Part shown: positions 38,545-47,219 of the stretch, in pieces
Layout: each line of letters starts with the position of its first letter
How positions within the stretch are numbered: the stretch's first letter is position 1
Source of the DNA: Calidifontimicrobium sp035325925
Lineage (GTDB): Bacteria > Pseudomonadota > Gammaproteobacteria > Burkholderiales > Burkholderiaceae_C
NCBI RefSeq assembly: GCF_035325925.1
Contig: NZ_DAOKZA010000013.1
Location: 31,454-95,453, forward strand
Length of the DNA: 64,000 nucleotides
Reading direction: 5' to 3'
The notes under the pieces: model-generated
What the model was told of the DNA's origin: nothing
The model's input: only the letters and a program-made list of their open reading frames with translations
Databases searched by the model: none
Made by a program: the position numbers and the translations under genes

Positions 38545-39594
38545 TCAGATCACCACGGGTTCGGGCTCGAGGCGGATGCCGAAGCGGCCGTAGACGCTCT
38601 CCTGGATCGCGCGCGCCAGCGTGACCACCTCGGCCCCGCTGGCGCCGCCGCGGTTGACCAGCACCAGCGCCTGGCGCTCGTACACGCCGGCGCGGCCGAC
38701 CGACTTGCCCTTCCAGCCGCAGGCGTCGATCAGCCAGCCGGCGGCGAGCTTGCAGCGCCCGTCGGGCAGCACGTAGTGCACGACGTGCGGGTCGCGGCCG
38801 ATGATGTCGCGGCACTGCTCGGCGCTGACCACCGGGTTCTTGAAGAAGCTGCCGGCGTTGCCGATCTCGGCCGGGTCGGGCAGCTTGGCGCGACGGATCT
38901 CGCACACCCAGTCGAAGATCGTGCGCGCGTCGGGCGCCGCGATGCCCGTCTCGTGCACCCTGCGCTCGAGGTCGAGGTAGCCGAGCACCGGCCGCCACGG
39001 CTGCGGCAGCCGCAGGCGCACGCGCGTGATCAGGCTCTTGCCGGCCAGCCCGCCGAAACCGCCGTGCTTGAACACGCTGTCGCGGTAGCCGAAGCGGCAC
39101 GCGGCGGCGTCGAGCGTGACGCTGCGCCCGGTGACCAGGTCGACCGCGTCGAGCGCCTCGAAGCGCTCGGCCAGCTCGACGCCGTAGGCGCCGATGTTCT
39201 GCACCGGTGCGGCACCGACGGTGCCGGGGATCAGCGCCAGGTTCTCGAGCCCGGGCAGGCCCTGGTCGAGCGTCCACGCGACGAAGTCGTGCCAGTTCTC
39301 GCCACCGCCGGCCTCGACGATCACCGCGTCGTCGCGCCGCTCGACCACGCGCCGCCCGCGCACCTCGACTTTCAGCACCACCTGCTGCACGTCGCGCGTG
39401 AGCACGACGTTGCTGCCGCCGCCGAGCACCAGCTTGGGCTCGCGCCCCAGTTCGGGGTCGGCGAGCAGGCGCCGCACGTCGGCGTCGGCGGCGATGCGCG
39501 CCAGCGCGCGCGCCGTCGCCGGCAGCCCGAACGTGTTGTACGCACGCAGGCTGACGTTGCGTTCGACGGTGGGTCCCGCGGCGGAGGTCGGCAT
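38545..39594 (-). CDS. murB: UDP-N-acetylenolpyruvoylglucosamine reductase
   Basis: 349 aa, type I MurB. NADPH- and FAD-dependent reduction of UDP-GlcNAc-enolpyruvate to UDP-MurNAc in peptidoglycan synthesis. FAD-binding blocks are YNTFGLPA (18-25), LGGGSNVVL and IPGTVGAAPVQNIGAYG. The catalytic region is GNAGSFFKNPV. It is divergent from yajQ with only 38 bp between starts. A GAAAAT hexamer on the minus strand ends 6 nt before the ATG, so a leaderless transcript is possible. Confidence 0.97.
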   Translation of the reverse strand: MPTSAAGPTVERNVSLRAYNTFGLPATARALARIAADADVRRLLADPELGREPKLVLGGGSNVVLTRDVQQVVLKVEVRGRRVVERRDDAVIVEAGGGENWHDFVAWTLDQGLPGLENLALIPGTVGAAPVQNIGAYGVELAERFEALDAVDLVTGRSVTLDAAACRFGYRDSVFKHGGFGGLAGKSLITRVRLRLPQPWRPVLGYLDLERRVHETGIAAPDARTIFDWVCEIRRAKLPDPAEIGNAGSFFKNPVVSAEQCRDIIGRDPHVVHYVLPDGRCKLAAGWLIDACGWKGKSVGRAGVYERQALVLVNRGGASGAEVVTLARAIQESVYGRFGIRLEPEPVVI

Positions 39595-39632
39595 GGCAGA
39601 ATTTTCCCCGATCGCCGCCTTCGCACCCGACC

Positions 39633-40127
39633 ATGCCCAGCTTCGACGCCGTGCTCGAACCCGACCTCGTCGAGGTGCGCAACGCCGTCGACCAGAGCGC
39701 CAAGGAGGTCGGCACGCGCTTCGACTTCAAGGGCACCAGCGCGAGGGTCGAGCTCGGCGACAGGGGCATGGAGGTCACCCTCTACGGCGACAGCGACTTC
39801 CAGATCGGTCAGGTCAAGGACATCGTGCTGGCCAAGCTCGCCAAGCGAGGCGTCGACGTGCGCTTCGTCGACGCCGGCGCGAAGGTCGAGAAGATCGGCG
39901 GCGACAAGGTCAAGCAGTTGCTGCGCATCAAATCGGGCATCGACAGCGAGCACGCGAAGAAGATCCAGTCGCTGGTCAAGCACAGCAAGCTGAAGGTGCA
40001 GGCGTCGATCCAGGGCGACAGCGTGCGCGTCGCCGGCGCCAAGCGCGACGACCTGCAGGCGGCGATCGCGCTGCTGCGCCAGGAGGTCGCCGACCTGCCG
40101 CTGGCGTTCACCAACTTCAGGGAGTGA
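39633..40127 (+). CDS. yajQ: YajQ family nucleotide/c-di-GMP-binding protein
   Basis: 164 aa with the family-defining N-terminus MPSFDAVLEPDLVEVRNAVD and the duplicated ferredoxin-like fold (GTRFDFKGT, GGDKVKQLLRIKSGIDSEHA). The Xanthomonas homologue binds c-di-GMP and acts with a transcription factor; E. coli YajQ binds nucleotides. With a diguanylate cyclase also in the window, a signalling role is plausible but not shown. Its TGA overlaps the GTG of the retropepsin gene. Confidence 0.95.
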   Translation: MPSFDAVLEPDLVEVRNAVDQSAKEVGTRFDFKGTSARVELGDRGMEVTLYGDSDFQIGQVKDIVLAKLAKRGVDVRFVDAGAKVEKIGGDKVKQLLRIKSGIDSEHAKKIQSLVKHSKLKVQASIQGDSVRVAGAKRDDLQAAIALLRQEVADLPLAFTNFRE

Positions 40128-40810
40128 CCACGCCCCCCGCCAGGCCCACCGCGGCCGCCGCTCGGCGGGTCTCGACGGCGTGCGCCTGGCTCGCGACGGG
40201 CCTGGCCGGCATCGCCGCCCACGCGCAGACCGTCACCTTCAACGGCAGCATCGGCGAGCGCGCGGCGCTGCTGGTGATCGACGGCCAGCCGCGCACGGTC
40301 GCGGTGGGAAGCGCCGCCGGAGGCGTGCGGCTGCTCGGCGTGCGCGACGGCGAGGCCGAGGTCGAGATCGACGCACGGCGCCAGCGGCTGCGCCTCGGGG
40401 CGCCGGTGGCGCTCGGCACGGGCGCGGCGCGCGACGGCGCATCCGCCAGCGTGGTGCTCAGCGCCGGCCCCGGCGGGCACTTCACGACGCTGGGCAGCAT
40501 CAACGGCCGGCCGGTGCAGTTCATGGTCGACACGGGGGCGACGACGGTGGCGATGGGTCGCGCCGAGGCCGAGCGCATCGGCCTGGCGTGGCGCGAAGGC
40601 CGTGCGGTGGGCACGCGCACCGCCAACGGCGTGGTCGCGGCGCACGAGCTCACGCTGCGCACCGTGCGCGTCGGCGAGGTCGAGGTGGCCCAGGTGCGCG
40701 CGATCGTGCTGCCGCACGAGATGCCCTACGTGCTGCTCGGCAACTCGTTCCTGTCGCGCTTCCAGATGACGCGCGAGAACGACGTGATGCGGCTCGAGCG
40801 GCGGCCGTAG
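40124..40810 (+). CDS. Retropepsin-like aspartic protease (TIGR02281 type), exported
   Basis: 228 aa from GTG 40124 (GTGA overlap with yajQ). The signal peptide ends near AAHAQ (residue 35). The C-terminal half is a clan AA single-domain protease with the active-site aspartate D136 in MVDTGATTVAMG and a second conserved block VLLGNSFLSRFQ. The N-terminal part (residues 36-115) looks like a small beta domain of unknown role. Such proteins dimerise to be active. Periplasmic processing role inferred; substrate unknown. Confidence 0.88.
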   Translation: MTTPPARPTAAAARRVSTACAWLATGLAGIAAHAQTVTFNGSIGERAALLVIDGQPRTVAVGSAAGGVRLLGVRDGEAEVEIDARRQRLRLGAPVALGTGAARDGASASVVLSAGPGGHFTTLGSINGRPVQFMVDTGATTVAMGRAEAERIGLAWREGRAVGTRTANGVVAAHELTLRTVRVGEVEVAQVRAIVLPHEMPYVLLGNSFLSRFQMTRENDVMRLERRP

Positions 40811-40843
40811 CCGCGGGGCCTGCTGCGCGCGCTCGATGCGCGC

Positions 40844-40874
40844 GGCCTACGCGCGCTCGATGCGCGCGTAGGCC
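40844..40874. terminator. Bidirectional hairpin at the protease/folE2 convergence
   Basis: A 12-bp stem, GGCCTACGCGCG with CGCGCGTAGGCC, surrounds a 7-nt loop. It covers the last eight codons and the stop of folE2. The sequence GCGCGCTCGATGCGCGCG also occurs as a direct duplicate at 40827-40844 and 40851-40868, so the spacer copies the folE2 3' end. Confidence 0.55.
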
Positions 40875-41647
40875 GAGTGGTTGTGGATCGACTCGAAGTT
40901 CTCGACGTCGACGCGGTAGCGCCCGAGGCGCCGGTCGCCGTTCAGCCGCAGCGCGACGTCTCGCACCAGGTCCTCGACGAACTTCGGGTTCTCGTACGCG
41001 CGCTCGGTGATCCACTTCTCGTCGCTGCGCTTGAGCAGCGGCCAGATCTCGCTCGACGCGCTGTCCTCGGCGAAGCGGACCAGTTCGTGCCATTCGACCG
41101 GCTCGCACAGCTCGGCGCGGATCGTCACCAGCGAGCGCTGGTTGTGCGCGCCGTAGTCGGAGATCTCCTTCGAGCACGGGCACAGGCTCTTCACCGGCAC
41201 CGCCACCTCGGCCCACACCGCGGTGCGTGCGTCGCGCGCCTCGGCGATCCAGCGGCCCTGGTAGTCGAGCAGGCTGGCGACGCCCGAGACCGGCGCGCGC
41301 TTCTTCAGGAAGAACGCGAAGCGCGCCTCGATGCGACCCTCGGTGGCGTGCAACCGCTCGAGCATCGCCGCGAGCTGCCCCCGCAGCGTCGGCGCGTCGA
41401 GCACGACGTCGCCGGCGACCAGGTCGTTGAGCCAGCCGACGAAGCGCGACATGTGCGTGCCCTTGCGCTCGGCGGGCAGCATCACGTCGAGGTCCCAGGC
41501 CGCCTGCGTGTGCTGCACCGCGCCGGCCACGCGCACCGCCAGCGGGTAGCGCACGTCCTTGATGCCCACGCGCTGGATCGCCAGCCGGCGCTCGTCGCGC
41601 TCGCTCTGCGTGTCGGGGATGTGCAGCGTGTCGGTGGGATGGCTCAT
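40847..41647 (-). CDS. folE2: GTP cyclohydrolase I type IB
   Basis: 266 aa. Converts GTP to dihydroneopterin triphosphate for folate synthesis; the IB type can use metals other than zinc. Active-site residues are C156 in SLCPCSKEISDYGAHNQRS, H168 in the same block and E210. Starts MSHPTDTLHIPDTQ at 41647. It lies downstream of dxs by 118 bp, with short hairpins in between (41682-41697, 41745-41763), so it may be transcribed separately. No classical folE is in the window. Confidence 0.96.
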   Translation of the reverse strand: MSHPTDTLHIPDTQSERDERRLAIQRVGIKDVRYPLAVRVAGAVQHTQAAWDLDVMLPAERKGTHMSRFVGWLNDLVAGDVVLDAPTLRGQLAAMLERLHATEGRIEARFAFFLKKRAPVSGVASLLDYQGRWIAEARDARTAVWAEVAVPVKSLCPCSKEISDYGAHNQRSLVTIRAELCEPVEWHELVRFAEDSASSEIWPLLKRSDEKWITERAYENPKFVEDLVRDVALRLNGDRRLGRYRVDVENFESIHNHSAYARIERA

Positions 41648-41765
41648 GACGTGTGGCGGCCGGACGCCGCGCGCGGTGACTTCCGGCTGTCGCCGGAGCT
41701 TCGCACCGTTCGCGCCGCCTTGCCGGATTGGGCCCTTTCGCGTTGTCGCGCCGGTGACGCGACGC

Positions 41766-43676
41766 TCAGCGGCTGGCGGCCACCGCCAGCGGTGCCGGGC
41801 GCACGCGCGGCGTGTCGCCGAAGCGCTCGACGACGGCGCGCTCGATGCCGGCCGCGTCGAGCCCGAGCAGCGCGAGCAGGCGCGCCGGGTCGCCGTGATC
41901 GACGAAGTCGTCGGGCAGCCCCAGCGCGAGCACCGGCACGTCGATGCCGGCAGCGTGCAGCGCCTCCATCACCGCAGCGCCGGCGCCGCCGGCGATGCAG
42001 CCCTCCTCGACGGTGACCACGGCGTCGTGCGTGCGCGCGAGCTCGACGACGAGCGCGGTGTCCAGCGGCTTGACGAAGCGCATGTCGGCCACCGTCGCGC
42101 CCAGCCGCCGCCCGGCCTCGAGCGCCGGGTGCAGCAGCGTGCCGAACGCGAGCACGGCGATGCGCTGGCCGCGCTCGCGCACCACCCCGCGGCCCCACTC
42201 CCACTCGCCCAGCGCGCTGTCGATCGCCGCGCCGACGCCGGCGCCGCGCGGGTAGCGCACCGCTGCCGGGTGCGCGCGGCGATACGCCGTGGTCAGCGCC
42301 TGGCGGCACTCGTTCTCGTCCGACGGTGCGAGCAGCGCCACGTTCGGCAGGCAGCGCAGGTAGGCGATGTCGAAGGCACCGCAGTGCGTCGCGCCGTCGG
42401 CGCCGACGACGCCGGCGCGATCGAGCGCGAGCACCACCGGCAGGTTCTGGATAGCCACGTCGTGCACCAGTTGGTCGTAGCCGCGCTGCAGGAAGGTGCT
42501 GTAGATCGCGACCACCGGCTTCAGCCCCTCGCAGGCCAGCCCGGCAGCGAAGGTCACCGCGTGCTGCTCGGCGATGCCGACGTCGAAGCAGCGTTTCGGA
42601 AATCGCCGCTGGAACTCGACCATGCCCGAGCCCTCGAGCATCGCCGGGGTGATCGCCACCAGCCGCTCGTCGGCGGCGGCCATGTCGCACAGCCACTGGC
42701 CGAAGACCTGCGTGAAGGTCGGCTTGCCCGGCGCAGCGGGCTTGACCAGCCCCTGCGCCGGGTCGAACTTGCCCGGCCCGTGGTAGGCGATCGGGTCGGC
42801 CTCGGCCAGCTTGTAGCCGTAGCCCTTCTTCGTGATCACATGCAGGAACTGCGGGCCGGGCTTGTCGCGCAGGTTCTCCAGCGTCGGGATCAGCGCGTCG
42901 AGGTCGTGGCCGTCGATCGGGCCGACGTAGTTGAAGCCGAACTCCTCGAAGATCGTGCCCGGCGCGACCATGCCCTTGGCGTGCTCCTCGAGGCGGCGCG
43001 CCAGTTCGAGCAACGGCGGCGCGGCCTTGAGCACCTGTTTGGCGCCCTCGCGCGCGGCGGCGTAGAACTTGCCGCTGATCAGCCGCGCCAGGTGCTTGTT
43101 CAGCGCACCGACCGGCGCGCTGATCGACATGTCGTTGTCGTTGAGCACGACCAGCAGGTTGGCCGGCACGCCCGCGTGCGGCACGCCGGCGTTGTTCAGC
43201 GCCTCGAAGGCCTGGCCGGCGCTCATCGCACCGTCGCCGATCACGGCCACCACCTTGCGCTGCTCGCCCTTGAGCTGCGACGCGATCGCCATGCCCAGCG
43301 CCGCCGAAATCGACGTCGAGCTGTGCGCGGTGCCGAAGGTGTCGTACTCGCTCTCGTCGCGGCGCGGGAAGCCGCTGATGCCGCCGAGCTGGCGCAGCGT
43401 GTCCATGCGCTCGCGCCGGCCGGTGAGGATCTTGTGCGGGTAGGTCTGGTGGCCGACGTCCCAGACGATGCGGTCGTGCGGCGTGCGGTAGACGGCGTGC
43501 AGCGCGATCGTCAGCTCGACGGTGCCGAGGTTGCTCGACAGGTGGCCGCCGGTCTTGCTGACGCTGGCCAACAAGAAGCCGCGCAGTTCGTCGGCCAGCG
43601 TGGCGAGCTGTTCGCCCGACAGCCGGCGCAGGTCGGCGGGGCTGTCGATGGTCTGCAGCAGCGGGTACGCGGTCAT
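41766..43676 (-). CDS. dxs: 1-deoxy-D-xylulose-5-phosphate synthase
   Basis: 636 aa. ThDP-dependent condensation of pyruvate and glyceraldehyde 3-phosphate, first step of the MEP isoprenoid pathway. Landmarks are KTGGHLSSNLG (41-51), the ThDP motif GDGAMSAGQAFEALNNAG (147-164) and the transketolase block DVGIAEQHAVTFAAGLACEG. It follows ispA by 53 nt on the minus strand (xseB-ispA-dxs order). ATG 43676 gives MTAYPLLQTIDSP. Confidence 0.97.
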   Translation of the reverse strand: MTAYPLLQTIDSPADLRRLSGEQLATLADELRGFLLASVSKTGGHLSSNLGTVELTIALHAVYRTPHDRIVWDVGHQTYPHKILTGRRERMDTLRQLGGISGFPRRDESEYDTFGTAHSSTSISAALGMAIASQLKGEQRKVVAVIGDGAMSAGQAFEALNNAGVPHAGVPANLLVVLNDNDMSISAPVGALNKHLARLISGKFYAAAREGAKQVLKAAPPLLELARRLEEHAKGMVAPGTIFEEFGFNYVGPIDGHDLDALIPTLENLRDKPGPQFLHVITKKGYGYKLAEADPIAYHGPGKFDPAQGLVKPAAPGKPTFTQVFGQWLCDMAAADERLVAITPAMLEGSGMVEFQRRFPKRCFDVGIAEQHAVTFAAGLACEGLKPVVAIYSTFLQRGYDQLVHDVAIQNLPVVLALDRAGVVGADGATHCGAFDIAYLRCLPNVALLAPSDENECRQALTTAYRRAHPAAVRYPRGAGVGAAIDSALGEWEWGRGVVRERGQRIAVLAFGTLLHPALEAGRRLGATVADMRFVKPLDTALVVELARTHDAVVTVEEGCIAGGAGAAVMEALHAAGIDVPVLALGLPDDFVDHGDPARLLALLGLDAAGIERAVVERFGDTPRVRPAPLAVAASR

Positions 43677-43729
43677 GGAGGTGGCAGTGGGTTCGCCCGG
43701 TGCGGCGCTGGACACGGTGGAGGCGGGCC

Positions 43730-44638
43730 TCAGCTGGTGCGGTCGACGACCAGGTGCGCCAGCGCGCGCAGCCGCTGCGCCGGCAGCGCGCTGCGTTCGA
43801 GCGCCTCGAGCGCCTCCTCGCGCAGCGCGAAGGCGCGTTCGCGCGACGCCGCCAGCCCGAGCACCGAGACGTAGGTCGGCTTGTTCGACTCGCGGTCCTT
43901 GCCGGCGGTCTTGCCCAGCGTCTGCGACGGCTGCGTCACGTCGAGGATGTCGTCGACGACCTGGAACGCCAGGCCGATCGCCGCGCCGTAGTCGGCCAGC
44001 GCGCACCAGGCGTCGGCGCCGACGTCGCCGCAGGCCGCGCCCATCAGCACGCTGGCGCGCAGCAGCGCGCCGGTCTTGCGCATGTGCATGTCGCGCAGGG
44101 CCGGCTCGTCGAGCCGCCGGCCGGTGCTCGCCAGGTCGATCGCCTGGCCGCCGGCCATCCCGGCGTGCCCCGCGGCACGCGCGAGCAGACCGCACAGCCG
44201 CGCCTGCAGCGCCGGCGCGACCCCCGAGGACGGCGTCAGCAGCTCGAAAGCCAGCGCCTGCATCGCATCGCCGGTCAGCAGCGCCTGCGCCTCGCCGTAG
44301 GCCACGTGCACGGTCGGCTTGCCGCGGCGCAGCACGTCGTTGTCCATGCAAGGCAGGTCGTCGTGCACCAGCGAGTAGGCGTGGATCAGCTCGACCGCGA
44401 CCCCGGCGCGCAGCGCCGCCTCGGCGTCGCCGCCGACCGCCTCGGCGGCGGCGCGCACCAGCAGCGGGCGCAGCCGCTTGCCGCCATCGAGCACGCCGTA
44501 GCGCATCGCCGCGCCGAGCCCGGCCGGCGCGTCGGCGGGCACCCAGCGCTCGAGTGCCGACTCGACCTCGGCCAGCGAAGCGCGCACCCAGTCGTCGAAC
44601 TCGGGCGCGACGTGCGGCGGCCTCACGCGCTGGTCCAT
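43730..44638 (-). CDS. ispA: Farnesyl diphosphate synthase (polyprenyl synthetase)
   Basis: 302 aa. Builds FPP from IPP and DMAPP. The first aspartate-rich motif is at D93-D94 (HDDLPCMDND), the second is FQVVDDILDVT. LDGGKRLRPLLV (50-61) supplies basic residues for IPP binding. The ATG at 44638 lies 16 nt inside the xseB reading frame, so the two are tightly coupled. Short-chain (FPP/GPP) length is typical of the operon with dxs and xseB. Confidence 0.95.
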   Translation of the reverse strand: MDQRVRPPHVAPEFDDWVRASLAEVESALERWVPADAPAGLGAAMRYGVLDGGKRLRPLLVRAAAEAVGGDAEAALRAGVAVELIHAYSLVHDDLPCMDNDVLRRGKPTVHVAYGEAQALLTGDAMQALAFELLTPSSGVAPALQARLCGLLARAAGHAGMAGGQAIDLASTGRRLDEPALRDMHMRKTGALLRASVLMGAACGDVGADAWCALADYGAAIGLAFQVVDDILDVTQPSQTLGKTAGKDRESNKPTYVSVLGLAASRERAFALREEALEALERSALPAQRLRALAHLVVDRTS

Positions 44639-44856
44639 GGCTTGAGCTGGCCTTCCTCGAGCACCTTGACCTGCTCCTCGACGGCCTGCAGCCGCTCGCG
44701 GCACAGGGTCAGCAACTCGGCGCCGCGACGGTAGCTGTCGAGCAGGCGGTCCAGCGGCATCTGACCGGCCTCCATCGCCTGCACGAGCTGCTCGAGCTCG
44801 GCCAGCGCCTGCTCGTAGGTCGGCGCGTCGGCGGGCCGGGCGGTGGATCGCGGCAT
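44623..44856 (-). CDS. xseB: Exodeoxyribonuclease VII small subunit
   Basis: 77 aa. Contains the family core YEQALAELEQLVQAMEAGQM, then PLDRLLDSYRRGAELLTLCR and a final LEEGQLKPW. It binds the coiled-coil region of XseA to form exonuclease VII; xseA is not in this window. First gene of xseB-ispA-dxs. A TACAAT -10 on the minus strand (44889-44884) fits a transcript starting about 21 nt before the ATG. Confidence 0.95.
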   Translation of the reverse strand: MPRSTARPADAPTYEQALAELEQLVQAMEAGQMPLDRLLDSYRRGAELLTLCRERLQAVEEQVKVLEEGQLKPWTSA

Positions 44857-44883
44857 TTCGGAACGTGAAATTCGAGGGCCCCG

Positions 44884-44889
44884 ATTGTA
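44884..44889 (-). promoter_or_regulatory. -10 element for the xseB-ispA-dxs operon
   Basis: TACAAT on the minus strand, 5 of 6 match to the sigma70 consensus. No good -35 at 17 bp. For the opposite gene, TAGAAT at 44991-44996 is the best -10 and implies a 5' leader of about 120 nt before ATG 45125. Confidence 0.45.
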
Positions 44890-45124
44890 TTCGTCGCCCC
44901 GGCCACGGCGCGCGGCGGGAACCGCGGTGCCCCGGCAGGGTCGCACGCCGTTCTTGCCGCACCGCAAGCGCCGCAGACGGGCCCGCCGACTAGAATCCGC
45001 GGCCCCGCGCGCGGCAACGCCGCCGCGGCACGAGGCCTTCGGTGGCGTGCGTCGCGCATCCCCAAGCGTTCGCGTCCGTCGTCCGGGGGCGGTTCGACAT
45101 CGGTTTTTGGAGATCCTGAGGATC

Positions 45125-46246
45125 ATGTCCGACCTGAGCCTCGCGCTCGACGCCCTCGAGCGCGGCCGTTCGCAGCTGTCCGTGGCCACCTACTTCGACG
45201 AGGGCCTGTTCCGCAGGGAGCACGAACTCATCTTCCAGCGCGGTCCGCGCTACCTGGGGCACGAGCTGGCGGTGCCCGAGGTCGGCGACTACTACGCGCT
45301 GCCGTTCGAAGGCGAAGGCCGCGCGCTGCTGCGCACGCCCGAAGGCGTCGAGCTGGTCTCCAACGTCTGCCGCCACCGGCAGGCGGTGATGCTGCGCGGG
45401 CGCGGCCACACGCAGTCGAACATCGTGTGCCCGCTGCACCGCTGGACCTACGACCTGCAGGGGCGGCTGATCGGCGCGCCGCACTTCGCCGACGACCCCT
45501 GCCTGCACCTGAACCGCTACCGGCTGCGCACCTGGAACGGTATGCTGTTCGAGGACAACGGCCGCGACATCGATGCCGACCTCGCCCGGCTGGGCCCGCG
45601 CGCCGAACTCGACTTCGCAGGCTACGTGCTCGACAAGATCCACGTCCACGAGTGCGACTACAACTGGAAGACCTTCATCGAGGTCTACCTCGAGGACTAC
45701 CACGTCGCGCCGTTCCACCCCGGCCTGGGGCACTTCGTGACCTGCGACGACCTGCGCTGGGAGTTCGGCGCGCACCACTCGGTGCAGACGGTGGGCATCA
45801 GCGCCGCGCTGTCCAAGCCCGGCAGCGAGGTGTACCGGCGCTGGCACGAGGCGCTGCTGGCGTACCGCGACGGCAAGCCGCCGACGCACGGCGCGATCTG
45901 GCTGACCTACTACCCGAACATCATGATCGAGTGGTACCCGCACGTGCTGGTGGTCTCGACGCTGTACCCGAAGGGCCCGCAGAAGACGACCAACATCGTC
46001 GAGTTCTACTACCCCGAGGAGATCGCCGCGTTCGAGCGCGAGTTCGTCGAGGCCGAGCAGGCCGCGTACATGGAGACCTGCGTCGAGGACGACGAGATCG
46101 CGCTGCGCATGGACGCCGGGCGCAGGGCGCTGTACGAGCGCGGCGACGACGAGGCGGGCCCGTACCAGAGCCCGATGGAAGACGGCATGCGCCACTTCCA
46201 CGAGTGGTACCGCACGCAGATGGGCATGGGGCGCACGCGGGCCTGA
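45125..46246 (+). CDS. Rieske non-heme iron oxygenase alpha subunit
   Basis: 373 aa. The Rieske cluster motif is C82-x-H84-x17-C102-x2-H105 (VCRHRQA, VCPLHRW). The mononuclear iron site is NWKTFIEVYLEDYHVAPFHP with H193 and H198. Domain order and size fit ring-hydroxylating or demethylating oxygenases. No ferredoxin, reductase or beta subunit is adjacent, so the electron donor is encoded elsewhere. It is divergent from the isoprenoid operon. Substrate unknown. GAGG lies about 5 nt before the ATG. Confidence 0.92.
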   Translation: MSDLSLALDALERGRSQLSVATYFDEGLFRREHELIFQRGPRYLGHELAVPEVGDYYALPFEGEGRALLRTPEGVELVSNVCRHRQAVMLRGRGHTQSNIVCPLHRWTYDLQGRLIGAPHFADDPCLHLNRYRLRTWNGMLFEDNGRDIDADLARLGPRAELDFAGYVLDKIHVHECDYNWKTFIEVYLEDYHVAPFHPGLGHFVTCDDLRWEFGAHHSVQTVGISAALSKPGSEVYRRWHEALLAYRDGKPPTHGAIWLTYYPNIMIEWYPHVLVVSTLYPKGPQKTTNIVEFYYPEEIAAFEREFVEAEQAAYMETCVEDDEIALRMDAGRRALYERGDDEAGPYQSPMEDGMRHFHEWYRTQMGMGRTRA

Positions 46247-46309
46247 GGCGTCCGCGACGCGCCCGCGGCGGGCGGGCGCCGCGCACGGCGCTCCACGACA
46301 ATGCGCCGC

Positions 46310-47197
46310 ATGTCCGCGCCGTGGCTGATGCTCGTCTCCTCATTCCTGTTCGCCAGCATGGGCGTGTGCGTCAAGTTCGCGTCGGCGCAGTACGGCGCCG
46401 GCGAGATCGTGTTCTACCGCGGGCTGGTCGGCGCCGTCGTGATCGCCGGGCTGACGCGCGTCAACGGCGGCACGCTGCGCACCCGCGTGCCGGCGATGCA
46501 CTTCTGGCGCAGCATCGTCGGCGTCGCGTCGCTGATGCTGTGGTTCTACGCGATCGCCGGACTGCCGCTGGCCACCGCGGTGACGCTGAACTACATGTCC
46601 TCGGTGTGGATGGCGCTGTTCCTGATCGGCGGTGCGGTGATGCTCGGCTCGAAGCGTGTCGACGGCCGGCTCGTCGCCGCGGTGCTGGTGGGCTTCGCCG
46701 GCGTCGCGCTGGTGCTGCGCCCGACGATCGACGACCACCAGCTGTGGTACGGTCTGTGCGGACTGGTGTCGGGCATGATGGCCGCGCTGGCCTACCTGCA
46801 GGTGACCACGCTGGGCCGCGCCGGCGAGCCCGAGTACCGCATCGTCTTCTACTTCTCGCTGGGCAGCGTCGCCGCCGGCGCCGCGACGATGGCGCTGCAC
46901 GGCGCGAGTGCGCACACCCCGGTCGGCCTGCTGCTGCTGGCCATCGGCGCGCTGGCCACCGTCGCGCAGATGCTGATGACGCGCGCCTACGCGATCGGCC
47001 GCGCGCTGTCCAACGCCAGCCTGCAGTACCTGGGCATCGTCTTCGCGTTCGTCTACGGCGTGCTGCTGTTCGACGACCCGGTCACGACGATGGCCGTGCT
47101 CGGCATGGTGCTGATCGTCGCCGCCGGACTGGCCGCCACGCTGCTGCGTGCGCGCGCCTCACCCCCCGACGCCCGGGGCCCGGCGGCCGAGAGCTGA
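46310..47197 (+). CDS. EamA/DMT-family transporter
   Basis: 295 aa with about ten hydrophobic segments in two EamA repeats (SAPWLMLVSSFLFASMGVCV; LGIVFAFVYGVLLFDDPV). Probably exports a small metabolite; specificity is unknown. ATG 46310 is preferred to 46301 because GACAAT (46297-46302) overlaps the latter and would place the transcription start almost at 46310 (leaderless). There is no Shine-Dalgarno for either. Confidence 0.88.
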   Translation: MSAPWLMLVSSFLFASMGVCVKFASAQYGAGEIVFYRGLVGAVVIAGLTRVNGGTLRTRVPAMHFWRSIVGVASLMLWFYAIAGLPLATAVTLNYMSSVWMALFLIGGAVMLGSKRVDGRLVAAVLVGFAGVALVLRPTIDDHQLWYGLCGLVSGMMAALAYLQVTTLGRAGEPEYRIVFYFSLGSVAAGAATMALHGASAHTPVGLLLLAIGALATVAQMLMTRAYAIGRALSNASLQYLGIVFAFVYGVLLFDDPVTTMAVLGMVLIVAAGLAATLLRARASPPDARGPAAES

Positions 47198-47219
47198 GTA
47201 GCCGCGACGCAGTCCGCCG

